From contig NBIV01000398.1 in assembly GCA_003194525.1 (NCBI GenBank), positions 1-40,676 on the forward strand: a stretch of DNA of 40,676 nucleotides. Direction: 5' to 3'. This stretch comes from Gracilariopsis chorda (taxonomy: Eukaryota; Rhodophyta; Florideophyceae; Gracilariales; Gracilariaceae). Of this stretch, positions 19,998-30,244 are shown piece after piece (position 1 is the first letter of the stretch; each line of letters begins with the position of its first letter). The notes below the pieces were generated by a model. It was not told the origin of the DNA. It worked only from the letters and a program-made list of their open reading frames with translations, and did no database searches. Position numbers and translations under genes: made by a program.

Positions 19998-21570
19998 TTG
20001 CAGTGTAGAAGTTATGGAGGGGAGAGAATTAAAGCGCAAAGTGATGCGGAGATTTGGTGCTACGGAGTCTTGATGACGAAGCACATACAAGGGTACATGA
20101 CGTGAGAAGCGGGATGGCCGCGAAGGCTTAACGTTTGCAAACAGTGCACAGGTGATGTCACTGAGAGGTTGACAAAGCTAATCGCGGGTTTCCACATGCG
20201 CCGTACCCAAGCTGTTTACAGCTTCGTGCTGCATCATGATGATGGCCATGATTCGCACGACGACATGCGCTGCGCATCAAAGGAACGTAAGACCGACTGG
20301 AGAACTCACTACTGCGGCGAACGGCGAGAGGTCGCCAGTAAACTGGGGTGAACAGGGACGTTTGGGCTGGAGACGCCTTGGTTCCCCTTCGCGAGCTGGG
20401 TAACTGAGTTCGAAAGTCCGAGTTACTGAAGGCGTGGAGCGCGTGCTTGTAACCGCGAGATCGCCGTGGGTACCGTTGGTACTTGCAAGCATCGGCCCGT
20501 CGTCGACTGCAGAGGAGCACTGATTCCAGCTCGTGTACTGAGACGTATGGAAAGCGCCCACTTCGCAGCTGAGAAAGGTGTCTTTCGACGTGGAGAAGCG
20601 CACTTGAATTTGTTCCACGAATGCAAGCAGCACTGTGATGCGCGCACATAAAGCACAAATTACTGTACGTGTACCGTTGGGTACAGGATTAGTGGTCAGA
20701 AGGGCTTATCTTGGAACACATTCAAGACATTAAAAAATGTAAAATTTTGCACAGCTTTTGGTATCTCCCGCACCGATGCTAGACAAAGAAGGGCTTAACT
20801 TGAGACAAAGACAAAGCTGGGACTTCCTATCGTCTCTTGAAACTTGTGTTCTGTTTTGGCATAGCGGCACTGAATCTTGTTAGTATAAACCGCAATAGTG
20901 CAAACTATGGCAAAACTATCTTAGTAGTTGCGGCAGTGTTAACATAATGGACGTTCTTGCTTTTTTTAACGCAATGCAATGCCAAAAACGTTTGGTGCAC
21001 AAATTGGAAAAAAAGACCATCAGCTACACAATAAACGTTAACCAAAATTAAAACGCTTCCTTGTCCAGCCTATCTAATATATTTTCTTCAAGTCGGAAGA
21101 CACAAAAGCTTTCACCCTTCAGAACTTCACATTCAAGTTTGCAGCCACTTTATTGAAGCTAAGAAAAGTACATTTTTGCCAATTTTGGCACTCCCAAAAC
21201 CCAAAGCTCCTGCACTTGACATCTTGATAGACATCCTCCGTTTTTTCTTTGATTTGGATCTGTACTAGAAGTCACATTTTACAAAACCAACATTTGGCTA
21301 ATTACAAAAAAAGAAAAACAGGTTTTCTTCATTTTAAGCTCCCTTTCTGTCAAAATATTCATCTCAACTTCAGCCCTGTCTCAAATGAAGTACTTTTGAC
21401 GGCTAGCTCTATCCCAACGGAACCTTCGTACCGACCATTTAATTTCACGGAAGTAACAACTCTAGTAGATACTGAGTGCATGCAGAAATTACCAGATGGC
21501 CTTCTGGTCAAATATGAGCCAATAAATATAGGCCAAGTCGCTCGAATTTGGCCAGCTGTATTTCAGATTT
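19998..21570. other. Gene-poor region upstream of the cysteine-rich gene
   Basis: Between 20158 and 20660 both strands have open frames of 100-166 codons without recognisable motifs; the - strand one at 20633-20277 is the most protein-like, but not convincing. GTACCGTTGG(G)TAC occurs twice, near 20466 and 20672. From about 20700 to 21500 the DNA turns AT-rich, with no gene that I can support. Confidence 0.4.
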
Positions 21571-21611
21571 GGCGATCAGAATGGACCCTTCGAGGGTCCA
21601 TTCTGATCGCC
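21571..21611. repeat. Perfect hairpin, 19-bp stem and 3-nt loop
   Basis: GGCGATCAGAATGGACCCT (21571-21589), loop TCG, then its exact reverse complement (21593-21611). The pairing stops abruptly on both sides. There is no following T run typical of a bacterial terminator. It could be a small-RNA precursor, a recombination product or a rearranged repeat. Confidence 0.8.
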
Positions 21612-21945
21612 ATACCGTCCGCCAAACCTCCTCCGAACGAAACTGAACGGAGATTGCACTCAAGATCTCAGAGAGTGGCGGTAGTGGCTTGTGTTGCTTT
21701 GTACTCAACTAGTCTGGCGTGCTCACACTTTTTGTTGTTGTTGTTTACTATGGGCCCTCAATGCTTAATTACTGCATTGTGGGTAGAAGTATAGTCTAAA
21801 GATGCTTCTCTTTCCGCAGGAAACCTCACACTTTTTATTCAAACGCCGCAACCACAAAAACCGCTCGCACAACTGTGCTCACCACACCCGCCATGGTCTT
21901 CTACATTCTGACTTAAGCCACCAACCGACACCATGGCAGCGCATT
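21612..21945. other. Spacer without supported gene
   Basis: The spacer holds only the 3' half of a + strand open frame (21249-21794) that runs through the hairpin and has no recognisable content; probably non-coding. Confidence 0.3.
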
Positions 21946-22137
21946 CTAGCTCATGGCATAGATAATGTCTAGCAGAGCAGTGACGTCCATTTTGCTGTAG
22001 TTCGAAGCACCAGAGCGATCTTTAGTAGCATGTTTTGGAGACTTCTTAGATGTTGCAGCATCGGCAACTGCCGTTGGGGTTGGTGGCTGAGATAGAGAAC
22101 AAAGTGGTAAAGGTGACGGAGTACTAGCTTGTGCCAT
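21946..22137 (-). pseudogene. Short N-terminal fragment of a transposon-type protein
   Basis: ATG 22137 opens MAQASTPSPLPL, a Ser/Pro/Thr/Ala-rich start, leading to SGASNYSKMDVTALLDIIYAM and a stop at 21946. The 'N-(Y/F)-S-x-x-D-V-x-ALLDI' turn resembles the beginning of Myb/trihelix-like ORFs carried by algal and stramenopile DNA transposons, where the frame continues with a P-x-G motif. Here it ends after 64 residues, so it is probably truncated. The similarity is recalled, not searched. Confidence 0.3.
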
Positions 22138-22250
22138 GGTTGCTAGACGGGATGTGGAGGATGGAAGGCTCACTCGAGACCCTACAAGCTCCTACAAGCT
22201 GCGTTTCCCATTCCACACAGCGGTGGAAGTGAAGGGGTTTTGGTTGCTGC

Positions 22251-22261
22251 TTTGGCGCCAA
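22251..22261. promoter_or_regulatory. E2F-like palindromic site
   Basis: TTTGGCGCCAA is a perfect palindromic E2F/DP consensus. A second similar word, GCGCGCCAAAA, lies about 60 bp to the right (near 22313). Both are 110-180 bp upstream of the - strand start at 22137. Function is inferred from the motif alone. Confidence 0.35.
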
Positions 22262-22656
22262 TAATTGGCGATGTGGTTTGACGGGCAATTTCTGAAGACT
22301 ACTAGTTCTACATGCGCGCCAAAATTCTGGCGAGCTGGCGTTCTGTTTATTTCTGCATGCACCCACTAGTGAGCAATTGTTCTTGGAATTTTGGGTCACA
22401 GATCTTAGCCGTTAATGTACGGAGGTATCCTCGGGGATGGTTACGCGGCGGTAAACGCTGAACCATTGAATAACAGAAGAAATGTGCAAGCGCTCCCGAT
22501 CAGCGAACAAGCTCTCGTCTTGTTTCGTTTCAGAACCTGATTCAGCATATCCAAAAGTAGCGCAATCAAGAAGCCATCATGGTGTCTATGCCGACGCATT
22601 CAAGACAACACGTTGCACGCGGTGAAACGAACAATATGGTAATCAAGATGACCACC

Positions 22657-23151
22657 TCAGTGCCCACTTTCGGTTGCATTGACAACAGTGACATGCGGTG
22701 CAGGATACCTCGGATCCGGGTTATGGTCGCAGGGAATCTCATCCCAAGCCAAAGAAGTGCCCTGATTATGACAGTCCTGGTAACTTCTAAAGTATAACTT
22801 TTGTCCGACCTCGTCCGGGAATCTAATTCTCATTGCAAACAACTTGTAAAAGCCGTCCGGCAAAAACCCCAAAAACGTCACCGACTGCACGTAGTCTTCG
22901 TCTTGAGCGTGCTTGTGGATGAGGATATTCCAAGCTGTGTCCAGTTCCACAGTTACCCTTGCCATCTTGGACGGCAGCACAACGGTGAAATTCGTCGTGC
23001 CGATGGTCTCGTCTCCGCAATCATGCGACACTCTCAGTTGAATGATGGATGATTTGCCAGCAGGCACTTCTTTCGGCGTTATAGACACATGTGCATAAGC
23101 TGCTGATAGCAGCACGAATAATGCCGTGCAAAACACGACCATGCTCGTCAT
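22657..23151 (-). CDS. DUF1775 (YcnI-like) predicted copper-binding secreted protein, 164 residues
   Basis: Intact frame from ATG 23151 to the stop at 22657. Residues 1-20 form a signal peptide ending in SAAYA, so cleavage would leave His as residue 1 of the mature protein (HVSITPKEVP). The rest matches DUF1775: SSIIQLRVSHDCG, GTTNFTVVLP, VTVELDTAW, VTFLGFLPDGFYKLF, SLAWDEIP and RYPAPHVTVV. In bacterial YcnI the N-terminal His, a Glu a few residues on and a Trp bind copper; His1 and Glu8 are present here. The C-terminal membrane anchor of bacterial YcnI is missing, so the protein should be soluble. It is about 70% identical to the gene at 24300-24794, with which it is tandem. Copper binding and the role are inferred; the gene looks intact. 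Confidence 0.85.
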   Translation of the reverse strand: MTSMVVFCTALFVLLSAAYAHVSITPKEVPAGKSSIIQLRVSHDCGDETIGTTNFTVVLPSKMARVTVELDTAWNILIHKHAQDEDYVQSVTFLGFLPDGFYKLFAMRIRFPDEVGQKLYFRSYQDCHNQGTSLAWDEIPCDHNPDPRYPAPHVTVVNATESGH

Positions 23152-23252
23152 TGTGAACGCTCAAGTGTGAAGCAAGGCGCGAGAAGACGGGGCGTTGACA
23201 CCGGGCTGTGTCGCTTCGTCGCACTACGGCAAAAGGGGCAGCTTGAGCTCGG

Positions 23253-23259
23253 TTATATA
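23253..23259 (-). promoter_or_regulatory. TATA box of the first DUF1775 gene
   Basis: TATATAA on the - strand, about 102 bp upstream of ATG 23151, with a GC-rich surround. It is placed like the TATA box of the second copy. Confidence 0.55.
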
Positions 23260-24299
23260 TGCTGCAAGCGGCGCAAAGCGCGCTCACCCTGAACAGCCGC
23301 GCATCTTGGCGGTGGCACATAACCTACCGTCTTGATCCACAACACCCAACTCGTGTAACGCTACATTTCATGTCGCGTTGATCATTTCGTCACGCCGTCA
23401 CAGCTGTGCCCAGGCGCATGTGCGACTGCGCGCGCAATCATAGATGTACACGTGTTCCTACGTGACTCCACTGTACTACACTCGTTATTCATCGAAAGGA
23501 AGCGCACCGCACCGATGCTTGCCGCTTTCTTATCGATATCGATAGCGAGCACACTCCTCCCACTGCATAACTTCAGCTGCGCTTGTCTTGCATCCTTTTG
23601 CTCTACATTCGCTTTGTACGAAGGGTAGTTAACTTAACCACTGCCGTACCCTTGTACCCTTAATATTTTTGTTAGCAATCTACCCCCGACATGTTACGGT
23701 CGATGCGGCACTGGTACAGCACGTACCGTAACGGTACCTGGTACTGAACTTTCACTGTACCTCACGTTAAATCGGCAACCCAGAAACGCAGAATCTTAAT
23801 GCGAATACAGTCGTGAAGCTAACCACGTTCAGTATGGATATGATGCTCGCCGATCTCGTCCTCGTCGATGCACAACGGTCGCATATTCGATGAACTGCAC
23901 CCATACGGTGATGGTCAAAGTCCCGGAGCTTGCGCAACTACTTTCAACCAACGTCAGCGTACAATTGTCCAAAAAGCACTTGTTTAGCTTCATTCTCTCT
24001 CAAACACAGAAAAAAACGAAGACACTACCTTTCACCTACAACTCTTTGAACTCAGTGAGTTTCTTGGATGCAATGTTACTACGTAGAGTTCTGTGCTCCT
24101 AATTTACCTACTGCTGAGTCCAAATTCCTTGCGAGATCTTGGTCGATGTTAAAAATTACACAATGACAACCATCTTCATCTGTGTTCCGTTATCGCCCTC
24201 TATACCGCTAATGCAATCCAATTGTCACCATACCCGACTAATCTCTCACCCAAATACCGCCTGACACACCTTCCAGGAGAAAGGCACTGTAACAGTGAA
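23260..24299. other. Intergenic region between the DUF1775 genes, with GTAC cluster
   Basis: No gene supported; the + strand frame 23890-24102 has no recognisable content. A 14-bp palindrome TATCGATATCGATA lies at 23531-23544. Ten GTAC words fall between 23446 and 23760, seven of them within 23646-23760, about 300-610 bp upstream of the first DUF1775 gene. Confidence 0.45.
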
Positions 24300-24794
24300 T
24301 TAGTGTCCGCTTTCTGTCGGTTCAACCAATGTTACATAAGGGGCTGGGTAACGAGGCTTCGGATTATCGTCAGTAGCGATTTGGTCCCATGCCAAAGAGG
24401 CCCCCTGGTTATGGCAATCCTGATAACTCTTGAAATACAGCTTTTCACCAGCTGGGAGATCAGGGAAGCGCATGCGAACACCAAATAGTTTGTAGAATCC
24501 ATCGGGAAGGAATCCTAAGAAAGTTACCGATCTCACGTAGTCTTCATCCTCTTCATCTTTGTTGATCAAAATCTTCCACGCAGTGTCCAGTTCAACCGAT
24601 ACGTACTTCATCTTCATCGGCATGATGAACGTGAAATTGGTCGTTCCGACTGTTTCGTCTCCGCAGTCATGCGATACGCGAAGCTGTATGATTGACGACT
24701 TGTTTGCAGGAACTTCTGCAGGGGTGATTTTCACATGCGCTGCTGCTAGGGCGACGCAGAGAGCTAGACAAGCCGAGAGGAGTTTGATTGACAT
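24300..24794 (-). CDS. DUF1775 (YcnI-like) predicted copper-binding secreted protein, paralogue
   Basis: Intact frame from ATG 24794 to the stop at 24300, 164 residues. The signal peptide ends in LAAA, leaving His1 of the mature HVKITPAEVP; Glu8 of the proposed copper site is kept. Blocks SSIIQLRVSHDCG, VELDTAW, VTFLGFLPDGFYKLF, KLYFKSYQDCH and RYPAPYVTLV are shared with the neighbour. Differences lie mainly in the signal peptide, the loop after VELDTAW (INKDEEDEDY) and the last 30 residues. The copies are in the same orientation, 1.15 kb apart, and both have TATA boxes, so this is a tandem duplication with both copies probably expressed. Confidence 0.85.
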   Translation of the reverse strand: MSIKLLSACLALCVALAAAHVKITPAEVPANKSSIIQLRVSHDCGDETVGTTNFTFIMPMKMKYVSVELDTAWKILINKDEEDEDYVRSVTFLGFLPDGFYKLFGVRMRFPDLPAGEKLYFKSYQDCHNQGASLAWDQIATDDNPKPRYPAPYVTLVEPTESGH

Positions 24795-24917
24795 TGTTCA
24801 ATTTGATGTTAGTCAACAAGAAGAGATTCAAGTTAAATTGCACGACGTTCGAGTGCGGAAAGATGTGGATAAGTGACGACAAGAGCTCGTCGCCCGTCGC
24901 TGGAGCTTCGGATGCTC

Positions 24918-24925
24918 TTTTATAC
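24918..24925 (-). promoter_or_regulatory. TATA box of the second DUF1775 gene
   Basis: GTATAAAA on the - strand, about 125 bp upstream of ATG 24794. Confidence 0.55.
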
Positions 24926-25099
24926 AGTTGCCGGCTGCTGGGGGACAGGCCATCGGCGTGACAAATCTAGGTAATGACACATTACTTGTATTGCATCTTC
25001 CCGATGATTGGCATGAAGCCCATGATTGGCGCCTGTCGGATCGGTTCAAAGCTCAGTTACCCAATGGAACTAATGGGTCCAAACCGCGCACATATCCCG

Positions 25100-26165
25100 A
25101 AGGTAATTTGTACCCGCGTTGCCGAAAAACAGGACTATCCCTGTTGGTACTACAGTACGATCTGAGCTCCTTGTCCCATTCTGTTCACGTGTCAACGACG
25201 TACAGCGCATAAGAAAATTTTCCCAAAAAGTTTTGACCACTATAAACTTTAATTACCGGGCAATGCTTCTTAACGCGTTCGAACATTCACCGAAAGAAAG
25301 GCCATGACGTCCGGTCTGTGGTAGGTCCATTCCGAGCCGGCCATGGCATTGCATACATTTGTCCTATCGTTATACGGCCAGAGGAAGATGACATTCAATG
25401 AAACGCGTGTGTTTAAACGTTCTTTTCATGAGGACGTAGTTCGCTTCTGCCCCTTAAAACAATCTATCGGTTTATCTCATCGATGAACTTGGTTTTATCC
25501 AACCGTGGAACAAAGCTGGCGAAACAGTTCTGAAGGTCTTGGCAATATCTGTTGCTTTACAAGCCGATGCACTTATTTCCACAAAGTTTTCTTACTGAAG
25601 GAGTATGAATGGTGTTCTTAATTCTATTGTACCGAACGGCATCAAGATGCAGATGTTCTTTACTGCCCTACTTGTTTATCTGAAAGGTTTGAATTCAAGC
25701 GAACATTTGAAAATCAAGATTTCAGAGAACTTGTCATGATGCAACACTTCATGATTGTCTACCCTTCGCAGTCGTTATTGCTCGGTTAGCATGTTGTCAC
25801 CTCACGAAATGATTGTCGCTTTGGGGAAATACTAGGCACTGACTATTGACAAGACCTCTTTACGCCCAAAATTTGTGCACTAGTCAACGAAACAGGGTTT
25901 CGATAGGACTACGAAGCACTTGTGATCGCTTGCGGAACAACAACTTCAAATTGAATTGGTAAGGTGTTGAAGAGCAAAGTGATACATCATGAACTTTGTT
26001 CATGGACAATATACGACACATTGTACTTCAACAATTCCTTTCTTTATTTGTGCCAAAACATGCACCCCTGTAGAATGCTCCTCTGCCGCTCATCCTCCTT
26101 GAAATCGCTTCTCTCCAGGGTCGAGACACAGTCGAGCGTTCGCATGTGTTCTCTGTTCGGCATAA
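25100..26165. other. Gene-free AT-rich region with a small GTAC group
   Basis: GTAC occurs four times between 25110 and 25203, some 316-410 bp upstream of the second DUF1775 gene. From 25210 to 26165 I see only short frames and no recognisable element. Confidence 0.35.
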
Positions 26166-27033
26166 TCATGAAAATGAAAGAAAAAGGCTAGGGTAGTCAT
26201 GCACAAGAGTGCCGTTCGCAGAGAAAAGTGAAACAGAATAGATATCAAAACTCATCGCAAGTTTAAACTGGAATGGCTGTAAAGATCTCCGCTTCCTAAT
26301 CGAGCATATCCTATTCGCTGGTTGCCATTTTCTTGCGCTTTCTGATCCTATTTTCTCGTACCCCGTTACAATTACGTCATCCTGCGCGACGATGCTTACA
26401 AAGCTTGATACTTTTCGCTCCAGCTCTAGATAGCTTCGCAGTGCGCCACAGTCTTCGGGAATACTCCAGCCTTTGCTCTTTCTTCTGACCAAATCTACAT
26501 TGTGCAACAATAGCGCAATTGCAGTACGTTCTCTACTAAACTGATCTCCACTAAAGAAAGGTTTGCCGTCGTTCAATTCACGAAGAACATCGAATGTTTT
26601 GTTGATTCGGGGTAATTCGTTTTCCAGACTTTCTAGCGGATTTGTGGCCCTTCATCCATTTCACGAAGTAGGGATAGAATTTTGTGTATCCAGGGGTGCT
26701 TCGAGCAACTTGGAGGTTTTCACTGCTGGCAAGGTGTTTTGAAGTCGGGAACTGTCTCACGAGATAGGACAGGATATTGCTCGATTCTTCAATCACATTT
26801 CCATCGTGATAGATGCAAGGAGTCTTGTTCCCAGGGTGAAGTTGATAATACCAAGGCGGTTTTGCGTCAGGTGAAATCATAACTAGTTTGTACGAAACCC
26901 CCATTTCCTTCAACGTTATCAACACTCTGTGTGAGAAAGGACAGTGACCATTTGTTGGCTCTTGTACTCCTTCGCTGCCGGCCTTCCGAGTTCCATTAAC
27001 AAAAACTTCAATGGGGGACTCGTAGTCTTTCAT
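26166..27033 (-). pseudogene. Dehydroascorbate-reductase-like GST, one-base frameshift
   Basis: From ATG 27033 the thioredoxin-fold GST domain is clear: IEVFVNGTRK, GHCPFSHRVLITLKEMG with the DHAR/CLIC-type catalytic Cys at residue 31, PPWYYQLHPGNKTPCIYHDG and IEESSNILSYL. The frame is lost near 26634-26636, and the helical C-terminal domain follows in another frame: ESLENELPRINKTFDVL, NDGKPFFSGDQF, KGWSIPEDCGALRSYLELE and DVIVTGYE. These match plant DHARs, which use glutathione to reduce dehydroascorbate in the ascorbate-glutathione cycle. After that the frame runs about 60 residues past the usual DHAR end to 26166. A single extra base explains the shift; it may be a sequence error or an inactivating mutation. 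The - strand gene just upstream ends at 27008, overlapping this start by 26 bp. Confidence 0.72.
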
Positions 27034-28256
27034 GGACTTCTCCCTTGACAACACGATTATCCCTTACGTTTGCCAACTCCTCGTACAGTATTTGTAAACT
27101 GGGTGGGGTTCTCTGTTCCTCGTTGTAATGATGCTGACCAATTCGTAGGCGGCGCCGCCTATAAAACGGGATTGATTTGGCCTGAGGAAGTCGGTCGAAG
27201 AACTCTACGAGATCAAGAAGACCGGACTGTAAGAAGAAAACGCGTGCACCGATGCTTGCCCTACGTTGACGAATGTTCGTGGCCCCTGCAAGTTCCGCTC
27301 CAATGCCGCGAAATCGTTGACGATAGGTTGATACCACTGCTGGACAGTAGAGTCCATTTCCATGAGATGAGTATACTCTAAGAATGTCACGCAGGCCATC
27401 GGTCCTCGGCGCAACTCTAAGACCTTATCAGTTCTTTCAATGAAATCATACTTTCCATTCCATAATCGTCTAAGCAATAGTTCCCCCATTACAATCTGGC
27501 GTCTCGGAGGTATCTTTAGCCGGCCTCCTTTCAGAGACTTCTCTCCAATGTCTAGTTGGAAGAAATGCTCGGATTTCTGCATATCTTCCAACAAACTGTC
27601 ATTAGCACATAGAATGCCTTGAATACGTCCAAGGATATTGGCCATGATAAGATCTGCCGCGGGGAATCCATAGTCCAAAACTGTACTCTCCTTCTTCAGA
27701 AGTTCCATCCTTGCCAGGTACGTCCTAGTAAGTAAGCGGAGTAGAGAGGTGACTCAGACTTCTCTACCTGCAAATCCTCAACGGCGCTCAGATCAGACTC
27801 TACTAAAATGTATAGCCTTTCAGCCAACTTCGTCGCGCTCTTCGGCATTGGGGACGCCAACTGAACATAAAGTTGTTGTAACTCTTCCTCAATCTCAGCT
27901 TTTCTCCGCTCTGCAGCTTCAATCCTTTTCTTCTTCGCAACTTGACGGTCTCGTTTTGCCTTAACTCGGGCTCCGATTATTCTCGAAATTCCTGAGATCG
28001 TAGCCAAAACTATCGGGGTCGGAACTGTTTGTACGAAAGCAAGTGTGCGAGCATTGATGGAGGAAGCGACATTAGTGGCGGATGCGAGTATCCGACAAAG
28101 TGTTGCAAGACTTTGGTCTGATTCCTGCACCTGGCTTTGCGATACAAACTGTGGAATAAGACCATCTTCAGAATCTTCACCATCAAAACCATCGTTTTCT
28201 CCATCGTTTCCAATACCATTGTCCCCACCACTATTTCCTCCATCTTCATATTTCAA
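27008..28256 (-). CDS. Unknown protein with acidic start and basic coiled coil, two frame breaks
   Basis: ATG 28256 begins MKYEDGGNSGGDNGIGND, an acidic Gly/Asn stretch, followed by a hydrophobic segment (TPIVLATISGISRII) and a Lys/Arg/Glu-rich coiled coil (AKKKRIEAAERRKAEIEEEL). The frame ends near 27696 and coding continues in another frame 27708-27205 (YGFPAADLIMANILGRIQG, RQIVMGELLLRRLW, LEYTHLMEMDSTVQQW), then in a third 27337-27008 (GLLDLVEFFDRLPQ, LQILYEELANVRDN). I do not recognise the family. The breaks are single-base in effect, so the gene may be intact in reality or a pseudogene; short introns cannot be excluded. It abuts the DHAR-like gene on the same strand. Confidence 0.45.
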
Positions 28257-28259
28257 ATG

Positions 28260-29490
28260 ACTTTCTTGTTGATCGTTTGTTTTCTCAATTCCGGCTTTCG
28301 TAGTTCGAACTTGTTCCTTTAAGACGTTTTCCTGGCTTGGTCAGGTTTCTTGAGAAGAACGAAATATCTCATGTCCCCGACGACAGATTGGTCTGCTCGA
28401 GAAAAGGATGGGTCTCGAACATTTGAGAACATGACTAGACACGAACGTGCTGCCTTTTGTAGATCCAAAAGGCAACATCAGGTGAACATTGGCTTAGCAT
28501 GTCGCACAGCATCGTGGTGGCCTACGCGAGCTCGTAGGTCAGAAGAGAGACTTTACTGCCTATTTATTCTAATCTAGAGGAATGAAAGACATCTTGCCAT
28601 GAGGGCTTCTCGCTGATGATTACAGAGTTACCGCAAAGGTTTGTTACATTTCAATTCTTCATCGGTGTGCTCACAATCCCGTTAAATTCAAGAATTTGCG
28701 TCAAATCATCAAGAAGAATGGTCAGCCTGTGCAGTAATATTAAGAATACCAAAGGGTACAACTTCCTTGAACATCAATTGCTCTGCAAGAAAAGCTTCAG
28801 CTCCTTCAGGGACAGCGGTGAATATGGTCGCCAACATCAGCAGCGCTCCCACAGCATCATCCTTTCCCGTTCTGCATTGCAGGTATGCTTTCAGCAAGAT
28901 TTAAATGTATTGTACTTCATATCCCCTTCTATCGTACGCACCTTTCACCCCTTTGTACTGTAAATTAACGTTTACCCTCATCACGATTCTCCCTTTCGTT
29001 TCAAAACCATTACTGAAACAGTAGCCTTACGTATGTGGGATGCTGTATGAAGGGCAAATTTCTTCAACGCATTCTGCTGATGTGCACATCTGTTTCTAAG
29101 TAAGTGGTGGGCATGGGCTGAAAGGATGCCTCCTCTCATATGGAATATAGTTGTGGGTGCCAGAACCACCAGCGACCGCGCTCAATCAGTTTCCTGCCGC
29201 CGGCGCTGCTCGCGCCGCTCCTTCGCACCTCCCTCCAACGGAGGGACGGAAGGGGCCGCGACCAATCGATAATAAGCAGGGCCAGCGGGACCACAGCCGG
29301 CCCGGGGAGAGGGACAGACCAACAGAGCTCAGAGTTACGTCCCCTCTCGCCTCTTGCCTCGCCTGCGCCAGCGAATCGGTATGTCCATGAACTCCCCAAT
29401 AGTGAACCTCAACGTGATTTTCTCAAGCCTTCCTTTCTGATACACCTGGAGCAAACGTTCAAGTCGTTCAATCAGGGGGCCTTCTCTGAC
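28260..29490. other. Region without firm gene; possible minus-strand coding fragment
   Basis: The - strand frame 28897-28709 (GKDDAVGALLMLATIFTAVP, EGAEAFLAEQLMFKEVVPFG) looks protein-like, helical and armadillo-like, and 29169-28981 may be an upstream exon, but neither can be named. A GC-rich block at about 29170-29390 stands out from its AT-richer surroundings; it is not recognisable rRNA. Confidence 0.3.
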
Positions 29491-29497
29491 GTTCTGT

Positions 29498-29519
29498 TGA
29501 CGTCACGTGAGGTGAGTCA
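29498..29519. promoter_or_regulatory. Compact CRE / G-box / AP-1-type motif cluster
   Basis: TGACGTCA (29498-29505) overlaps CACGTG (29504-29509), and TGAGTCA follows at 29513-29519. These are consensus sites for bZIP and bHLH factors. Three different palindromic sites in 22 bp are unlikely by chance. The target gene is unclear, as no supported gene starts nearby. Confidence 0.4.
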
Positions 29520-30244
29520 TGATAATGCAGCGTTACATTGGTAACTCAAAGCACTCGCGACCATAATTTCTACTGTTTTTGATAGTAGTCTTAATGCATG
29601 TGATCATCAGCGATACTTGTAGCCTTTGTCGATGGCTCTATACTGGGCTGGCGCAATTGCTAGGGTGCCAATCTCGCCTTTTTCTAGCTTTTGCCAAGAA
29701 GGAGAAGGGGAAGCTTTTTTTTAGCTAACCCTTTACCAGTGGTAAAAGATGCTTTCATGTTGGAAGCATTCTCTGCCAATAGAATTTCTTTTTGCAACCG
29801 CCCAACAATAGATACGACCACATTTAATTACTATAACTGTGCGGTATGGCACGATTGAATCGCTAGCCGTAGAGATTTAGTCTGCCCCGCCTGGCACGTC
29901 ACGCACAGTAGCAGGTGGAGTTTGTTCAAGAAGAACGAAGCTTGCGGAATGAATAAGGCACATGCCATATTCATTACTTCAGCTTCATTGTTGCGAATAT
30001 CCAAGCGCGTGGGTACACGTCCTGTGCACTTGTAGCCCGAGATGTGCGTTGCGGCGCGACCAAATAAAACACACACACACACTCTCTGCGAGGGCGACAT
30101 TGCACCGTCAAGAGAGAGTAGAGACGTTCGCTCCCAACTCCCCCTCGCCTTTCCGCTACAGTTGTCACATAATGATGTTGCGTTGGGTTCTCTCTCTTGC
30201 TTCCATTTCCATCGGGAGTATTGATGCTATTGTTGCAGCTGAAG
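29520..30244. other. Spacer with CA microsatellite
   Basis: A (CA)7 run lies at about 30068-30082. Short frames on both strands have no recognisable content. Confidence 0.35.

Noticed and set aside
20158..20658. Overlapping minus-strand frames of 118 and 166 codons
   Set aside because: Two frames are open over the same DNA, neither with a motif or signal peptide, so I could not choose a real one.
27147..27166. GC palindrome followed by TATAAAA as a plus-strand promoter
   Set aside because: It lies within a - strand coding stretch (Arg run) and no plus-strand gene follows.
29160..29395. GC-rich block as rRNA or CpG-island promoter
   Set aside because: I recognise no rRNA segment, and no gene start can be placed beside it.
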